Shown here: positions 1 through 9,998 of the stretch, piece after piece
How the letters are laid out: each line of letters opens with the position of its first letter
How positions within the stretch are numbered: position 1 is the stretch's first letter
Origin: Guadua angustifolia
Lineage: Eukaryota; Streptophyta; Magnoliopsida; Poales; Poaceae
DNA length: 64,000 nt
Assembly (NCBI GenBank): GCA_036346375.1
Contig: CM070505.1
Coordinates: 54,372,626-54,436,625 of the forward strand
Direction: 5' to 3'
Position numbers and translations under genes: made by a program
The notes under the pieces: generated by a model
Told to the model about the DNA's origin: nothing
Database searches by the model: none
The model's input: only the letters and a program-made list of their open reading frames with translations

Positions 1-1441
1 CTTTTGGATTACACCCTACCTTGTTATTTGTATGCCATAATCCACTTGTCACCTTAGGTTGGTTCATTATAGTTGGTTAATACTGAAATCAACATGGATG
101 GTTAGAACGGGATAGAATTGCTTAGCCATGCCACGTCATCACAAGTACATAAAATGTTGAGTATTAATTTTGACTAATGGAATATGGAACAACGATGATA
201 ACATGTGTGTCATGTGTGGTCACACAAAGAGATTGGGTTGTCGTGGCGGGGAGGTCACACAACGATGTTGATTTGTGAGAAGCACATGGTGCTTGGTAAC
301 CAACCGGGTGGTAATCACTTTATGATTGAAGCAAGTGGAAAGGGGCAAGTGTGCCAGGGTGGGCTCAGAGGAGCTGAGTGTATGTGTATGTCTTGCTTTA
401 ATCAATCCTAAGGACTTAACCTTGAGAGCCTTTGACCTGAGTCTATCATGCAACCACATGTCTGTTATAGGGCAGCCTAGCTGACTAATTTGCAAATGCT
501 TAACTTGAGTGCTATCGTGGTGGCATGAGACCCGGGTGGTGGTAACCAGTCCATGCTTGGGGTGGCTCACATGGCGCAAGAGGGGGCCTGTTGTGGTGGT
601 GTAACCCTTGATGTTGAAACCTTAGCGGGTAGCATCGGGTTAAGAGGATGCATTGTAAAGGCTTTGTTATAATCGTTCACCTGTGTGGTGCATGGTTGTA
701 TCAAGTGGGTAAAGTGCATAACCTCTGCAGAGTGTACAAACTATTCGGATAGCCGTGCTCACGGTATTGAGCAATGCTCGGGGATTACAGTCAAGGGGTA
801 GTTAATTAAAATGAACAACTGGATGGGATGGCAGGATGCCATATGGATAATGGAACTTGACTTAGGATGGAAAACTTGGGTTTATTTGAGAATCACTGAA
901 TCTATTTACTTGTTATTATTTGTTTTACTGTCTTTTCAATCTATGTATCGTATGTGTTCTTGAAATGCTGCTTTATTGCAAATGAGCCCTTAGCCTTTCC
1001 TTTGGAATAAGCCTGCATATAGCTATGATAGAATTGCATTTTGTGCACAGCTTGTTGAGTACGTGTTGGTGTACTCACCCTTGCTTAACAACCAACAACA
1101 ATGGAGGAATCATAAATCGTTATTGGAGGACTTTCAGGTGGACGCGTGTCACTAGGCCAATCCTTGTCAGTCGCATGTGGTGTGCTGATGGGACATCTAC
1201 GTTTTCTACTACTTTCCGCTGCATTTGTCTCATTGATCTTACTATTGCCTTGTGAGGCTGAATAATTGTAAGTGGTCATAAGATCATACACTAGTTATAT
1301 TCAATAAATAAAGTCTTATTATTCTTATCGTTGTGTATGATATGATGCTTACCAATGTTAAGCTGTGTGCACTAGCGATTGATCCTGGGACTAGTGCGGT
1401 AAAACACTGTGGATTCAAATTGGTGAATTCGGGTCCTTACA
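1..1441 (+). repeat. Family-L LTR fragment, 3' part, cut by window edge
   Basis: This stretch is the reverse complement of the left part of the long LTRs at 47799 and 55261. Shared landmarks are the block around 690-790 (GGGTAAAGTGCATAACCTC, GAGCAATGCTCGGGGATTAC) and the end around 1365-1441 (GTGCACTAGCG, GGGTCC, final TTACA). In element sense it therefore reads along the plus strand and ends at 1441, while the start lies left of the window. It is clearly diverged from the copies at 47.8 and 55.3 kb, so it is older. Short ORFs here are open by chance and belong to no known family. Confidence 0.75.
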
Positions 1442-2247
1442 GCTTCAGATCCAAAGACCCAAGTAACACGACCGAGACAAAGCAGTGCGACTGACCAGTC
1501 ATGTGTCACATGGTGCACATCCAACAGTGCTTCGTGTATCCAACGGCCAAGACTTTGGCTTACTCTGGAAAACTCACACTGGTGAACGGCGATGACCCAT
1601 TAGGTGTTCGCTAGGTCAAAAGGTGAGATTTGAGGTGAGGAGTCCAAGGGTTGCGGTGGCACATTAAATAGGGGTCTCGGCTTCCCTGTAGGGCATGGAG
1701 CCCCAAACGGATTTAGTGGTGGTGGCGGAGATACGACCCAGATTTAGTGAGTCGGCGTGGCACAATCCTGGACATCCACGTGGATCCAATCCAACAGCTT
1801 ATGCGTCACAAGTGACGCGGGCAAGAAATGATGGTCGAATCAAGATCCAACAGCATGAATGCTAGGTGGCTAGGGTTTCACAGTGAGTAGGCTGCATGGG
1901 CCATGGTGTAGAGAAACAGGCCACACTGAATAGGCTTTGGTCCAACACTATTCAGGGGGATTAAAAAACCTTTTCTGAATAAAATAAATCAAAAAATAAA
2001 TAAAGCCCAAATAAATAGAAAAAATATCAACAAAAATCCAAAAAATGCCATAAAATATTTTAAGTCATTTGGAGCTCAAATAAAATATTTCCAATAAGAG
2101 TTTATTTAAACCTTCACCCTTTTCCAAGTAAATTTATAAATAGGACATGAATTAAATAATGCAAATTAATTCAAATAAATTCCAAAAAATTCTTAAAAAT
2201 ATAAAATGCAAATTAAATTCAAGAAATACAAAAATTGGGATATTACA
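1442..2247 (-). repeat. Fragment resembling the end of a family-L LTR, opposite orientation
   Basis: The last 280 bases run parallel to the end of the complete family-L LTR (about 51640-51986). They share AT-rich strings around CTCAAATAAAAT and TTTATTT, and both end in TTGGGAT followed by ATTACA or GTTACA. The first part (1442-1950) is GC-richer and only loosely alignable. Because its orientation is opposite to 1-1441, the two pieces abut as an inverted pair. This could be a rearrangement or two separate insertions; no target duplication is visible. Confidence 0.5.
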
Positions 2248-3404
2248 GTGAGTCAGATGAGGAACCTTCCTAAGATGACACAAGTGATGCTTTCTATAAT
2301 CTAGGAAAAGAAGGAAGTGGATAGCTTGTCACAAGAGCTTGCTTCGCTTAGATATAGTCCCTCCTGTGACACTGATAATTGCTCTCTTTTTGATGCTTTG
2401 CTTGGGGAGTTAGAGAACCTAAGGATCTTGTATGATAGTGTGCTTTCTGAGTTTGAGGTTCTTAGAGTGAAGAATGATGGCTTTATAGGTGAATTTGATT
2501 ATTCTAGGGTAGTGTTACTACTTCTTATGCTATTCCTGTTTGAGTCTAGTAATTTTCTTCATACACCTATTTGTGTTTCATGTAATAATTGCCCTAGGTT
2601 GCTGCTGCAATTGATACTATGAACTCTCATCTTAGGAAGCTTTTTACTAGAAAGGATGAACTTGAACAATTTATTTCTAAGGACCCAGTTAGCTCAGTGA
2701 GGATTGTAGACAACTAAAACTTGACAATAATACTTTGAATGTTAAGTGTGCTAATTTGACCAAGGACCTACTAGATAAGTCAAAAGATGCTTTTGTACGA
2801 TGTGTTGAGGTTAAGGGGAACATAGATAGGATTAATAAGAAGCTTAGGATGAAGCTCGAGGCCCAGAGTTCTAGGTTAAGACAACTGTGTATAGGGAGAG
2901 ATATGCATGTACTATTTGTTCTTCTACTTCTGGTCCTTCACCCTTATCTTCTCCTTATTCATCTTGTGTGTCTCTCTATCAAGAGTGTAAATACCTCATG
3001 AGCACTCTCGAGAAGTTTGTTGGAAGCAAGAAGAAACTCAATCTTATCTTGGACCAATCCAAAATCTGTAGGTTCAAACATGGTCTAGGATTTGATTTCT
3101 TGAAGTACGTTAGGACGCATCCTCACACTATTATTCGTGGCTTCAGGAGTGGTGAGATTGTGGTTACACCCAGGTCTAGTACTTCGGTGTTTTAGTTAGT
3201 ATATGTTATCCAAGGGATTTCTGATGAGAAGATAGCCCTTCCTACAGCTTGAGCCTTTGGTAAGGCGAAGTATTCTTGTACCTTCTGTTAGAAGGATGGA
3301 CAAATAGTTAAGTTCTACTTCAGGCATGCCAAGATCACACAACGTAAGCATGTTTATGCTCTTAGGGGTATTTAGGGTCATTCCCAGCCTCAGAGTGCTC
3401 TTAC
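2248..3404 (+). pseudogene. Broken Ty1/copia gag, C-terminal half
   Basis: This relic is homologous to 17480-18520 inside the second copia element: both carry the run from GATGCTTTGCTTG through GAGAACCTAAGGA, then coiled-coil-coding stretches. Reading pieces occur at 2317-2622, 2735-3001 and 2887-3195 in shifting frames. A zinc-finger relic is encoded at about 3271-3320 (Y-S-C-T-F-C, stop, K-D-G-Q). Its two Cys codons at 3277 and 3286 remain, the histidine is Gln and a stop follows the second Cys. No LTR, primer site or pol accompanies it, so it is a fragment. The family parallel is the CTFCKKDGH motif at 18420. Confidence 0.7.
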
Positions 3405-4587
3405 CTCAAAAGACATGAGTTACATGTGGCATGGCTAAACATACTAACACAGTCTAACTAACCCATGTTGATTACTTATATTAACCAACTAGTAATGAAT
3501 CAATCTAGGGTGATAATTAATCATGACATACAAATAACAAGGTAGGGTATAATTCAATTGGGTAAATTAACTAAATCTCAAACTATTTGGAAATAGTTAT
3601 ACAAATATCATGCATAATGTAAACAATATAGCAATTTTGTAAACTGGGTTCAACATGATCAAAGCACAATTTGCCTTAGAAAAGCCCTTATTCTTGCTCT
3701 ACACCTTAGTCTTGAGTTAATGATTCCTCCTTAAACGCTTCGAGCACTTTAACATCAACGCGTATAGAGAGAGAACACCAAATAAATACCAAAATATGTA
3801 GCAAAAAAATTATAAAAATCAAATAAAATTCACCATTAAATAGATCTAAATTTTACAAATTTTGAAAAATTTGAATCACCTCAATCGAAGCTCGTACAAA
3901 GAAGATCAGACTCATGAAAGATTTGAATAGAAGATAAATCAAAAAATAATAAATCGATATTTCCTAATTACTTTTATACTAAAAATCTAATTATTGTGTC
4001 ATCACTGATGTAAGTAGGAAATAAATTTAATATGGAAATCTCTTGGGCTAACACATGGACTGTCGGTCCATGGACCGAATCCATGAATCTCGCTTGTCCA
4101 CGATGCACCCAGTCTATGGCTATAATGCCAACTAACGTGTATAGGTCCAATAGCCAACACATGGATGCTAATAAGGCAATTAATGCCACTGCGTGTTGAC
4201 GTAACTGACACAGCGGATGACACGATGAGGTGGCAAGATTGTGGCAACCATGTAGCAGCTGGCACAGAAAGCCAGGTCAGCAAGGCAGCTAGGGTTACAA
4301 CGATAATGAAGGCGGTGGTGCATACCAGACCTGAAGACGATGTCTCGTCTGGTGGTTCCTCAGTGACATTTTGGCTTCAACTCCACTCAGATCTGAACAA
4401 CCTTACCACAGTGATCTTGGATCCTGCCTTATCTCTGGCGTAGACCCCTCGACAACCAAGTTCTCGATGGAAAATGATGATGACTCGCGCAACAACGTCT
4501 GGTGAGCTTTTGTGGCCAAACGAAACCATCTCCGAGGAAAAAGACTAGGGCAAATTGCATGGCAGAGCATAGGGAACGCAGAACAAG
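3405..4587 (-). repeat. Family-L LTR fragment interrupted by the hAT element
   Basis: From AAAGACATGAGTTACATGTG at 3411 the sequence parallels the inner part of the family-L LTR on the plus strand (compare 25620 onward and 49060 onward). Shared landmarks include CATGGCTAA, GACATACAAATAAC, ATGATCAAAGCACAA and an AACGCGT-like block. It is the inverted partner of 1-150. The fragment resumes after the hAT at 5922-6030 and is then cut by the Sirevirus LTR. ORFs inside, such as 4165-4443, show no family resemblance. Confidence 0.6.
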
Positions 4588-5929
4588 GTCCTAGGTAGGG
4601 ATGTAATCGGATCGGATACGGTCGGATATTGTTCATCCGTATCTGTATCCATATTTTTTATCGAATACGAAGTCGGATACGAATGGTGTCGGATGTGAAT
4701 ACGAATGCGAATAATACCGGATACTATCACTTACGAATCTGAAGCTTAATACGGACCGGATTCAATACGGGCACGTAATATTTTTACCCGGATAATACAC
4801 AAAAATATAGATCATTTATTGCACATGTAACATCTTGAATGGTAGATTACTTATGAGTTATGAATAATTATTAACAAAATGTGAAGAAAATAGTACAAGA
4901 ATTTACTATAGTTGCATTGTACATAATTAAGAATTAATAATGAACGCACTAGAGATTATATAAAAGCTAAATGTAGAGTCATAATAGAATTGTCAAAGAC
5001 AATGGCACTAGCAAATTAAAAGTCATAAACTAGTAAGGTAAATATGATAGAATCATATAATACCATCGAGTCGAGCGAACGAGCGGCCGTGGTGCGGTCG
5101 GACCGTGAGGTGGTCAAGGGCTGACCCTCACGGGCTGCAGGCGCGGATCGCCGGTGGCTATGGCCTACGGGGCTGCGGACTATGGCAGCCGTGGTGCGCC
5201 GGACCGCTAGTGCCGCCTCAGTGCCTCCTCAACTCAAGCCACTCAGCTCAGCTAGGTTTTGTTTGGATTGGGGATTTTAGTGGAGAGAGACTATCAGACT
5301 AGTAGAGAATAGAGATAGAGAAAGAGAGCACGAATGATGGATTGGGGATTTTATGTTTTTGGTTTTGGGTCTACAGCGTGGCAGTGTCGCATTGCCTTTA
5401 GTTTTGGCCTGGCGCTAGTGGACAAGCTGGGAAGTACGAAGCACTCGGTAAATTTTTGGTTTGGCACCGCACTGGCGCTGTGGTGCACTTGGCGTTGGCA
5501 CTTTGGCTGTGGCAGTGTGGCACTTGGTAGAATGGTAGTTGGTACGTGGTACTTGGCAGTTGGCACTGGTACTAGTAGAGTACCAAGAGTGGTATTGGTA
5601 CACTAGTATTAGTGCCTCCAGACTCTGGTGACTGGTGCTCTTTAATTGGAGAGTTACAAACTCACAGTCTTGGAGAAGTCTTTAAAGTTTTCGGATAATA
5701 TCCATATTTTATATCCGGATATTATCCGATTATAAACTCGGATATTCCTGTATCCGGCAGATAATTACTATCCGTATCCGTATCCTTATCCGAGATAACT
5801 ATCCTTATCTGTATCCGTATCCGGAAAATTCTTCAAATATCCGAAAAACTATTCAAATCGCTATCCAAATTGATTCGGTCGGTCGGTCGGTCGGAAAATA
5901 TCTGTTCCAGTTGCACCCCTAGTCCTAGG
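4588..5929. mobile_element. Non-autonomous hAT element with 8-bp target duplication
   Basis: The element itself is 4596-5921 (1326 bp). It is bounded by perfect 8-bp direct repeats GTCCTAGG at 4588-4595 and 5922-5929. Termini are TAGGGATGTAA on the left and TTGCACCCCTA on the right, imperfect inverted repeats of hAT type. Subterminal regions (4605-4790 and 5690-5890) are packed with GGATA/TATCC and CGGATA motifs in both orientations, the usual arrangement for hAT transposase binding. The core (5060-5270) is GC-rich and unlike the AT-rich arms, possibly captured sequence. No transposase ORF is present, so it depended on a helper. The 8-bp duplication and the TIR sequence fit hAT and not Mutator (9 bp) or CACTA (3 bp). 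Confidence 0.88.
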
Positions 5930-6030
5930 TGGCTTTTAAAGCCTCAGAAGGATAGATCCACTAGGTCTCTAGCTCAGGCACGGTGGAGATGCCCTAGTTC
6001 GACATGGCGGTGGCTCAGAAGCAGACTCTG
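5930..6030. other. Background sequence between hAT and Sirevirus
   Basis: This is the continuation of the repeat interrupted by the hAT. It has no ORF of note and ends at CTCTG directly before the Sirevirus LTR. Confidence 0.5.
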
Positions 6031-6360
6031 TGAAAGTGCATCTAGGCTCCTAATTGGGTTTGGATGATTAATGACAAACGTTTAAGGGACTAATGGCTTA
6101 AATGAGTTGATGAGCAGGTAATAGTCCCAAAAGAAACGCATCTACGGACAATGATGACCCTCAAAAGAAAAAAGAAGAACGACGTCGACTTAGAGTAGAC
6201 TTTTCATTTAATTGAGTCGATAGAATCGCCGTACTATCAAGAGGAATGGGATGTAGGTGTGTTAGAAATAATCTCTATGCTCAGATGAACTACTTTTACA
6301 AAATGAGTTTTGGAAGTCACCAAGCACAACACTCACATTGCAGTTTTACTTGTGCGGATT

Positions 6361-6864
6361 TTATCGGATAGTCCGATGTGGAACATCGGACAGTCCGATG
6401 ATATCGGATCTTCCAGTGTGAGTGTGACTGCTAGTCTTGGCCCTCTCGAGAAAAGTCGGACTGTCCGATAGCTTGTATCGGATTGTCCAATGAGGGCTGA
6501 GAATTTTTCTAAGGATTTGAAAGTGGAACTCTCGGGAAAAGTCGGATTGTTCGATCGCTTATATCAGACATTCCGATATACACTTAGAAAGTTTTTGAAA
6601 AACTTCTCCCTCATTGGAAACTCTCTGGAATTATCGGATTGTCCGATCTTACAAGTCGGACAGTCCGATATACACTTGGAATTTTTGAAAGCAACTGAGT
6701 TGTTTTGAAAACTCTCGGGTTTTGTCGGAATGTCCGATGTGTGACATCGGATAGTCCGATTTGCATGTTCTTTCAAAAGAATTTGAATTTTTGAGGTGGA
6801 ACAGATCTAGAGATTTACACATATCAGATAGTCCGATGTCCCATATCGGACAGTCCGATGTGGG
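6361..6864 (+). repeat. Array of paired 15-bp palindromes in LTR U3
   Basis: Twelve copies of a near-palindrome ATCGGA(C/T)(A/T)GTCCGAT begin near 6363, 6386, 6454, 6477, 6540, 6563, 6635, 6655, 6724, 6746, 6823 and 6845. They come in pairs about 20-23 bp apart, and the pairs recur about every 86-99 bp. Conserved palindromes in LTRs are known for Sireviruses. The position upstream of the TATA box suggests a transcription-factor or chromatin-protein site, which is inference. Confidence 0.85.
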
Positions 6865-6902
6865 TCCGACATGATCTTGAGCGGCTAGTTTTTGTGTCCT
6901 GG

Positions 6903-6911
6903 TTATAAATA
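6903..6911 (+). promoter_or_regulatory. Candidate TATA box of the Sirevirus LTR
   Basis: TTATAAATA lies about 870 bp into the LTR, directly downstream of the palindrome array, where the U3/R boundary of an LTR promoter is expected. No start site is proven. Confidence 0.55.
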
Positions 6912-7526
6912 CTCCACCACCTCCCTCATTTATGACCCCAACGGTGTGCTAAACATTTATTGCCTTCTTGCTATTCTCTTGCTCCCTCTTGAGTTGTTCT
7001 TTGATATATTTATTGTGAGATTGGAGCAAGTTGATTTCTAGTGCCTATACTTCAAACCGGGAAAGTTCATTTGAGCACTAGAGTGATTTTCAAGAGCAGA
7101 TCTACACTCCATTTGTTACTCTTGGAGATTGAGGTCTCCTAGACGGCTAGGAGTCGCCGGGAGCCACCAAGACATCGTGTGGTGAGCCTCGGAAGTTTGT
7201 GAAGGGTTGATTCCACCTCCGCAAGGGAAGGGATCAAGAAGTGAGACTGGCGAGTGCTTTGTGCAACACCGGGAGGAGTAGGGTTGAAAGAGACCCCGGC
7301 TTAGTGCCGCCTCAACGGAGACGTAGGATCCCCTCAAGGATCCGAACTTCGGGAAAAACCAACCGTGCATCGAATCTTTGGTTTGGTCTTTTCTTGTTAC
7401 CTTGTTTAAGTTTAGCTTGTAGTAACTACTGCATCTTGCCTGCTAGCATATTGCCCTCTACTTATTTATTGCCTACTCTAGGTCTGCCCCTTTAACCTGT
7501 GAAAAATCTGTCTGTTCTCGCTCTGA

Positions 7527-7628
7527 TCGGATAATCCGATTCCATATATCGGATAGTCTAGTACGTATCGGATTGTCCGGTACATATCGGATAGTCCGAT
7601 ATAAGAAGTCGGATAGTCCGATATTTCC
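7527..7628 (+). repeat. Second palindrome cluster near the LTR end
   Basis: Five further copies of the ATCGGANNGTCCGAT-type palindrome (near 7529, 7547, 7566, 7588 and 7608) lie about 20 bp apart, 70 bp before the end of the LTR and downstream of the TATA box, so probably within the transcript leader. Confidence 0.8.
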
Positions 7629-7700
7629 GCTGCAAATTAGGATTTAATTTTATAATCGCCTATTCACCCCCCCTCTAGGCGACCTCATCGATCCTTCAAT

Positions 7701-7712
7701 TGGTATCAGAGC
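7701..7712 (+). other. Primer binding site, initiator tRNA-Met type
   Basis: TGGTATCAGAGC lies two bases after the LTR end. It is complementary to the 3' end of plant initiator tRNA-Met, the standard primer of plant copia elements, and fixes the LTR boundary at 7698. Confidence 0.92.
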
Positions 7713-7752
7713 CAAATCTCCGTAGTTTGGCTTAACCGCTTGGAGAATCAAT

Positions 7753-9978
7753 ATGTCGCTAATAGAGAAGAACGACGGAAGCCGTGACCAAGACAAGGGC
7801 ACGGGTTCCGGCAAAGGGGTTGAGATTCCTTATCAATATCCTTCCGTTAGCGTCTCAGGCTCTCCATCTTATGTTTTCGTTCCCTCAGGTAGAGTGCCTC
7901 ATTTCGATGGCACTCACTATGCCGCATGGAAACACAAGATGAAGATGCATCTGAGATTACTTCACCCCTCTATTTGGAAGATTGTGCAAACAGGTTTCCA
8001 GCCCGTTGATCCAGAAAATCTCACTCCCGAAGAAGACAAAGCTCAACACTTCAATGATTTGGCCATCAATGCTTTGAGCGATTTCGAGTTTAACCGAGTC
8101 GATGGACTTGAAGAGGCTAAGGCAATTTGGGATAGACTCCTGGTTACTCATGAAGGAATATCAAGTGTCCGGGAATTAAAGATCGAGCTCATTATTGGTG
8201 AGCTAAGTCGATTCACCTTGGAAGAAGGAGAATCATACACAAAAATGTTTGACCGCTTGATGGTTCTAGTAAATCAAGCTAAAGGTCTTGGGTGCACCGA
8301 TCTTACTGACAAGGCTGTTGTCAAGATCATTCTTCGTGTGATCACCCCCACCAACCGCAATTTGGTTCAACTCATCCGTGACCGGTCAAACTTTGATACT
8401 TTGACGCCTCATGATGTGATTGGTCGGCGAATGATGGATGAGATGATGATCAAGGAGGCGGAAGTTGTAGAAGAGCTCACGTCTGGAAAGAAGAAGGGCA
8501 TCACTTTGAAGGCAGTCAAGATTGTACGCCAGGCAGAAGAGAGCACAAGTGAAGATGAAGAGTCTTGTGGTCCATTGACAAATGAAGATATGGCTCTATT
8601 CATGAGAAGGTTCAACAAATTCTTCAAGAAGAAGAACTTCAGACAAGGAGGTCAATCAAGAAGCTTTGGAAGAAAGTCAAAGGGTAGACACTCCACAAGA
8701 AGATGCTATGAATGCGGTGAAATCGGCCACTTCATTGCCGAGTATCCACACAAGGAGAGCAAAGATGAGAAGCCTCATAAGAAAGATAAATACCGGGGCA
8801 AAGACAAAGAGAAGAGCAAGAAGTTCAAGCATTACAAGCACAAGGGGCAAGCTCATATTGGAGAAGAGTGGGATTCAAACTCTGACTCCGACTCAAGCTC
8901 CGAGTCTGACGAAGAAGGAGGAATTGCCTCCGTTGCCATCGCCGTGCCTTCTACCTCAACAACATCGAAGGGCCTCTTCGACAACTTGAGCGATGACGAT
9001 GAAGATGCTCCAATGTGCCTTATGGCAAAGGGGCACAAGGTATCATCGATAGTCTCCACTCCATCTATTGTTAATGATTGTCTAGATGAGCACGATAGTG
9101 ACAGTGATGTGGATGACGTTGATGCCGTACTTAAGTCTATGAAAAACTTTGATATTCATAAATTAAATTTGCTTCTAAAAGATATTGAAAAATTAGAGGA
9201 AGTTGTAGAACAAAAGGAAGCTACTCTTGAGGCTCAAGAGGATTTGCTCATCCTCGAAAATGAGAAAAACAGTGAGCTAGAGAAGAGCTTATCTTTTGAA
9301 AGAAAGAAAAATGAGGAATTGGTTAAGAGCTCAAATTTGACTAAATCCAAGGTGACTAGTCTTGAGATCACCAATGCTTCACTCGAAGAGGAACTTGCTA
9401 AGGCAAAGGATTCTTGCAAGGCTCTTGAGTTGAAGCTTGTTGATCTCAAGAATAGCCCTCCCATCATCTCAACCATTGACTCCAATTCTTCACTACCTTC
9501 TACTAGCAATGGATGTGCTAGATATTACAACATTAATATTGATGCTTGTGCCACTAACCTTGAGACTTTGCAAGTATTAGCTCATGAAAATGAGAAGCTC
9601 AAGGGAATGCTTGAAGATGGACTTCAAAAGTCCTATAAGGCTAGCAAGGGATTAGAGGAGTTCCTCGGTAAGCGCCAAGGTAACCCCATGAAGCATGGGC
9701 TTGGGTATGTCCCTCCCAAGGGCAAAGGAAATCACTTTGTGGTAGCTCCCTTGAACAAGCCCATTCACTTCATTAAAGGGGAAGCAAACTCTAAGTATAA
9801 GGCTCAATTCACTTTCTTTGCTTCTTATATGCTCAAAAGGACTAGCCTTGGTAGAGTAGTTGCTTGTCATATCGGGGGTAAGCCCAAAAATGCTTCCTAC
9901 ATGCGATCTATTTGGGTTCCAAAGTCACTTGTCTCTAACGTGCATGGACCTAAACAAGTTTGGGTACCAAAGAGCTAA
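7753..9978 (+). CDS. gag: Sirevirus gag polyprotein
   Basis: This is an open frame of 741 codons, starting at the first ATG after the primer site. Gag forms the virus-like particle that packages element RNA in the cytoplasm. The N-terminal third has the copia gag fold signature (V-P-H-F-D-G-T-H-Y-A-A-W near residues 48-59; UBN2/DUF4219-like). A basic stretch precedes a zinc knuckle at residues 318-331, C-Y-E-C-G-E-I-G-H-F-I-A-E-Y, whose fourth ligand is Tyr (codon 8743-8745) instead of Cys. Acidic serine-rich sequence follows at about 375-395, then a long coiled coil at about 470-570. The large size and the C-terminal extension beyond the knuckle are typical of Sireviruses. Pol follows in the -1 frame. 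The frame is open, but the lost Cys suggests impaired RNA packaging. Confidence 0.9.
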   Translation: MSLIEKNDGSRDQDKGTGSGKGVEIPYQYPSVSVSGSPSYVFVPSGRVPHFDGTHYAAWKHKMKMHLRLLHPSIWKIVQTGFQPVDPENLTPEEDKAQHFNDLAINALSDFEFNRVDGLEEAKAIWDRLLVTHEGISSVRELKIELIIGELSRFTLEEGESYTKMFDRLMVLVNQAKGLGCTDLTDKAVVKIILRVITPTNRNLVQLIRDRSNFDTLTPHDVIGRRMMDEMMIKEAEVVEELTSGKKKGITLKAVKIVRQAEESTSEDEESCGPLTNEDMALFMRRFNKFFKKKNFRQGGQSRSFGRKSKGRHSTRRCYECGEIGHFIAEYPHKESKDEKPHKKDKYRGKDKEKSKKFKHYKHKGQAHIGEEWDSNSDSDSSSESDEEGGIASVAIAVPSTSTTSKGLFDNLSDDDEDAPMCLMAKGHKVSSIVSTPSIVNDCLDEHDSDSDVDDVDAVLKSMKNFDIHKLNLLLKDIEKLEEVVEQKEATLEAQEDLLILENEKNSELEKSLSFERKKNEELVKSSNLTKSKVTSLEITNASLEEELAKAKDSCKALELKLVDLKNSPPIISTIDSNSSLPSTSNGCARYYNINIDACATNLETLQVLAHENEKLKGMLEDGLQKSYKASKGLEEFLGKRQGNPMKHGLGYVPPKGKGNHFVVAPLNKPIHFIKGEANSKYKAQFTFFASYMLKRTSLGRVVACHIGGKPKNASYMRSIWVPKSLVSNVHGPKQVWVPKS

Positions 9979-9998
9979 AACTAAATTTCATTTTGTAG

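Larger units (their letters stand above)
6031..7698 (+). repeat. Sirevirus 5' LTR
   Basis: It starts TGAAAGTGCATCTAGG and ends GATCCTTCA, two bases before the primer site; its length is 1668 bp. It holds 17 copies of a palindrome close to ATCGGACAGTCCGAT and a TATA-like box at 6903. The 3' end carries the string of C residues (CACCCCCCC) followed by TCTAGGCGACC, also seen in the second copia LTRs. The partner LTR is absent from the window, so divergence cannot be measured. Confidence 0.85.
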
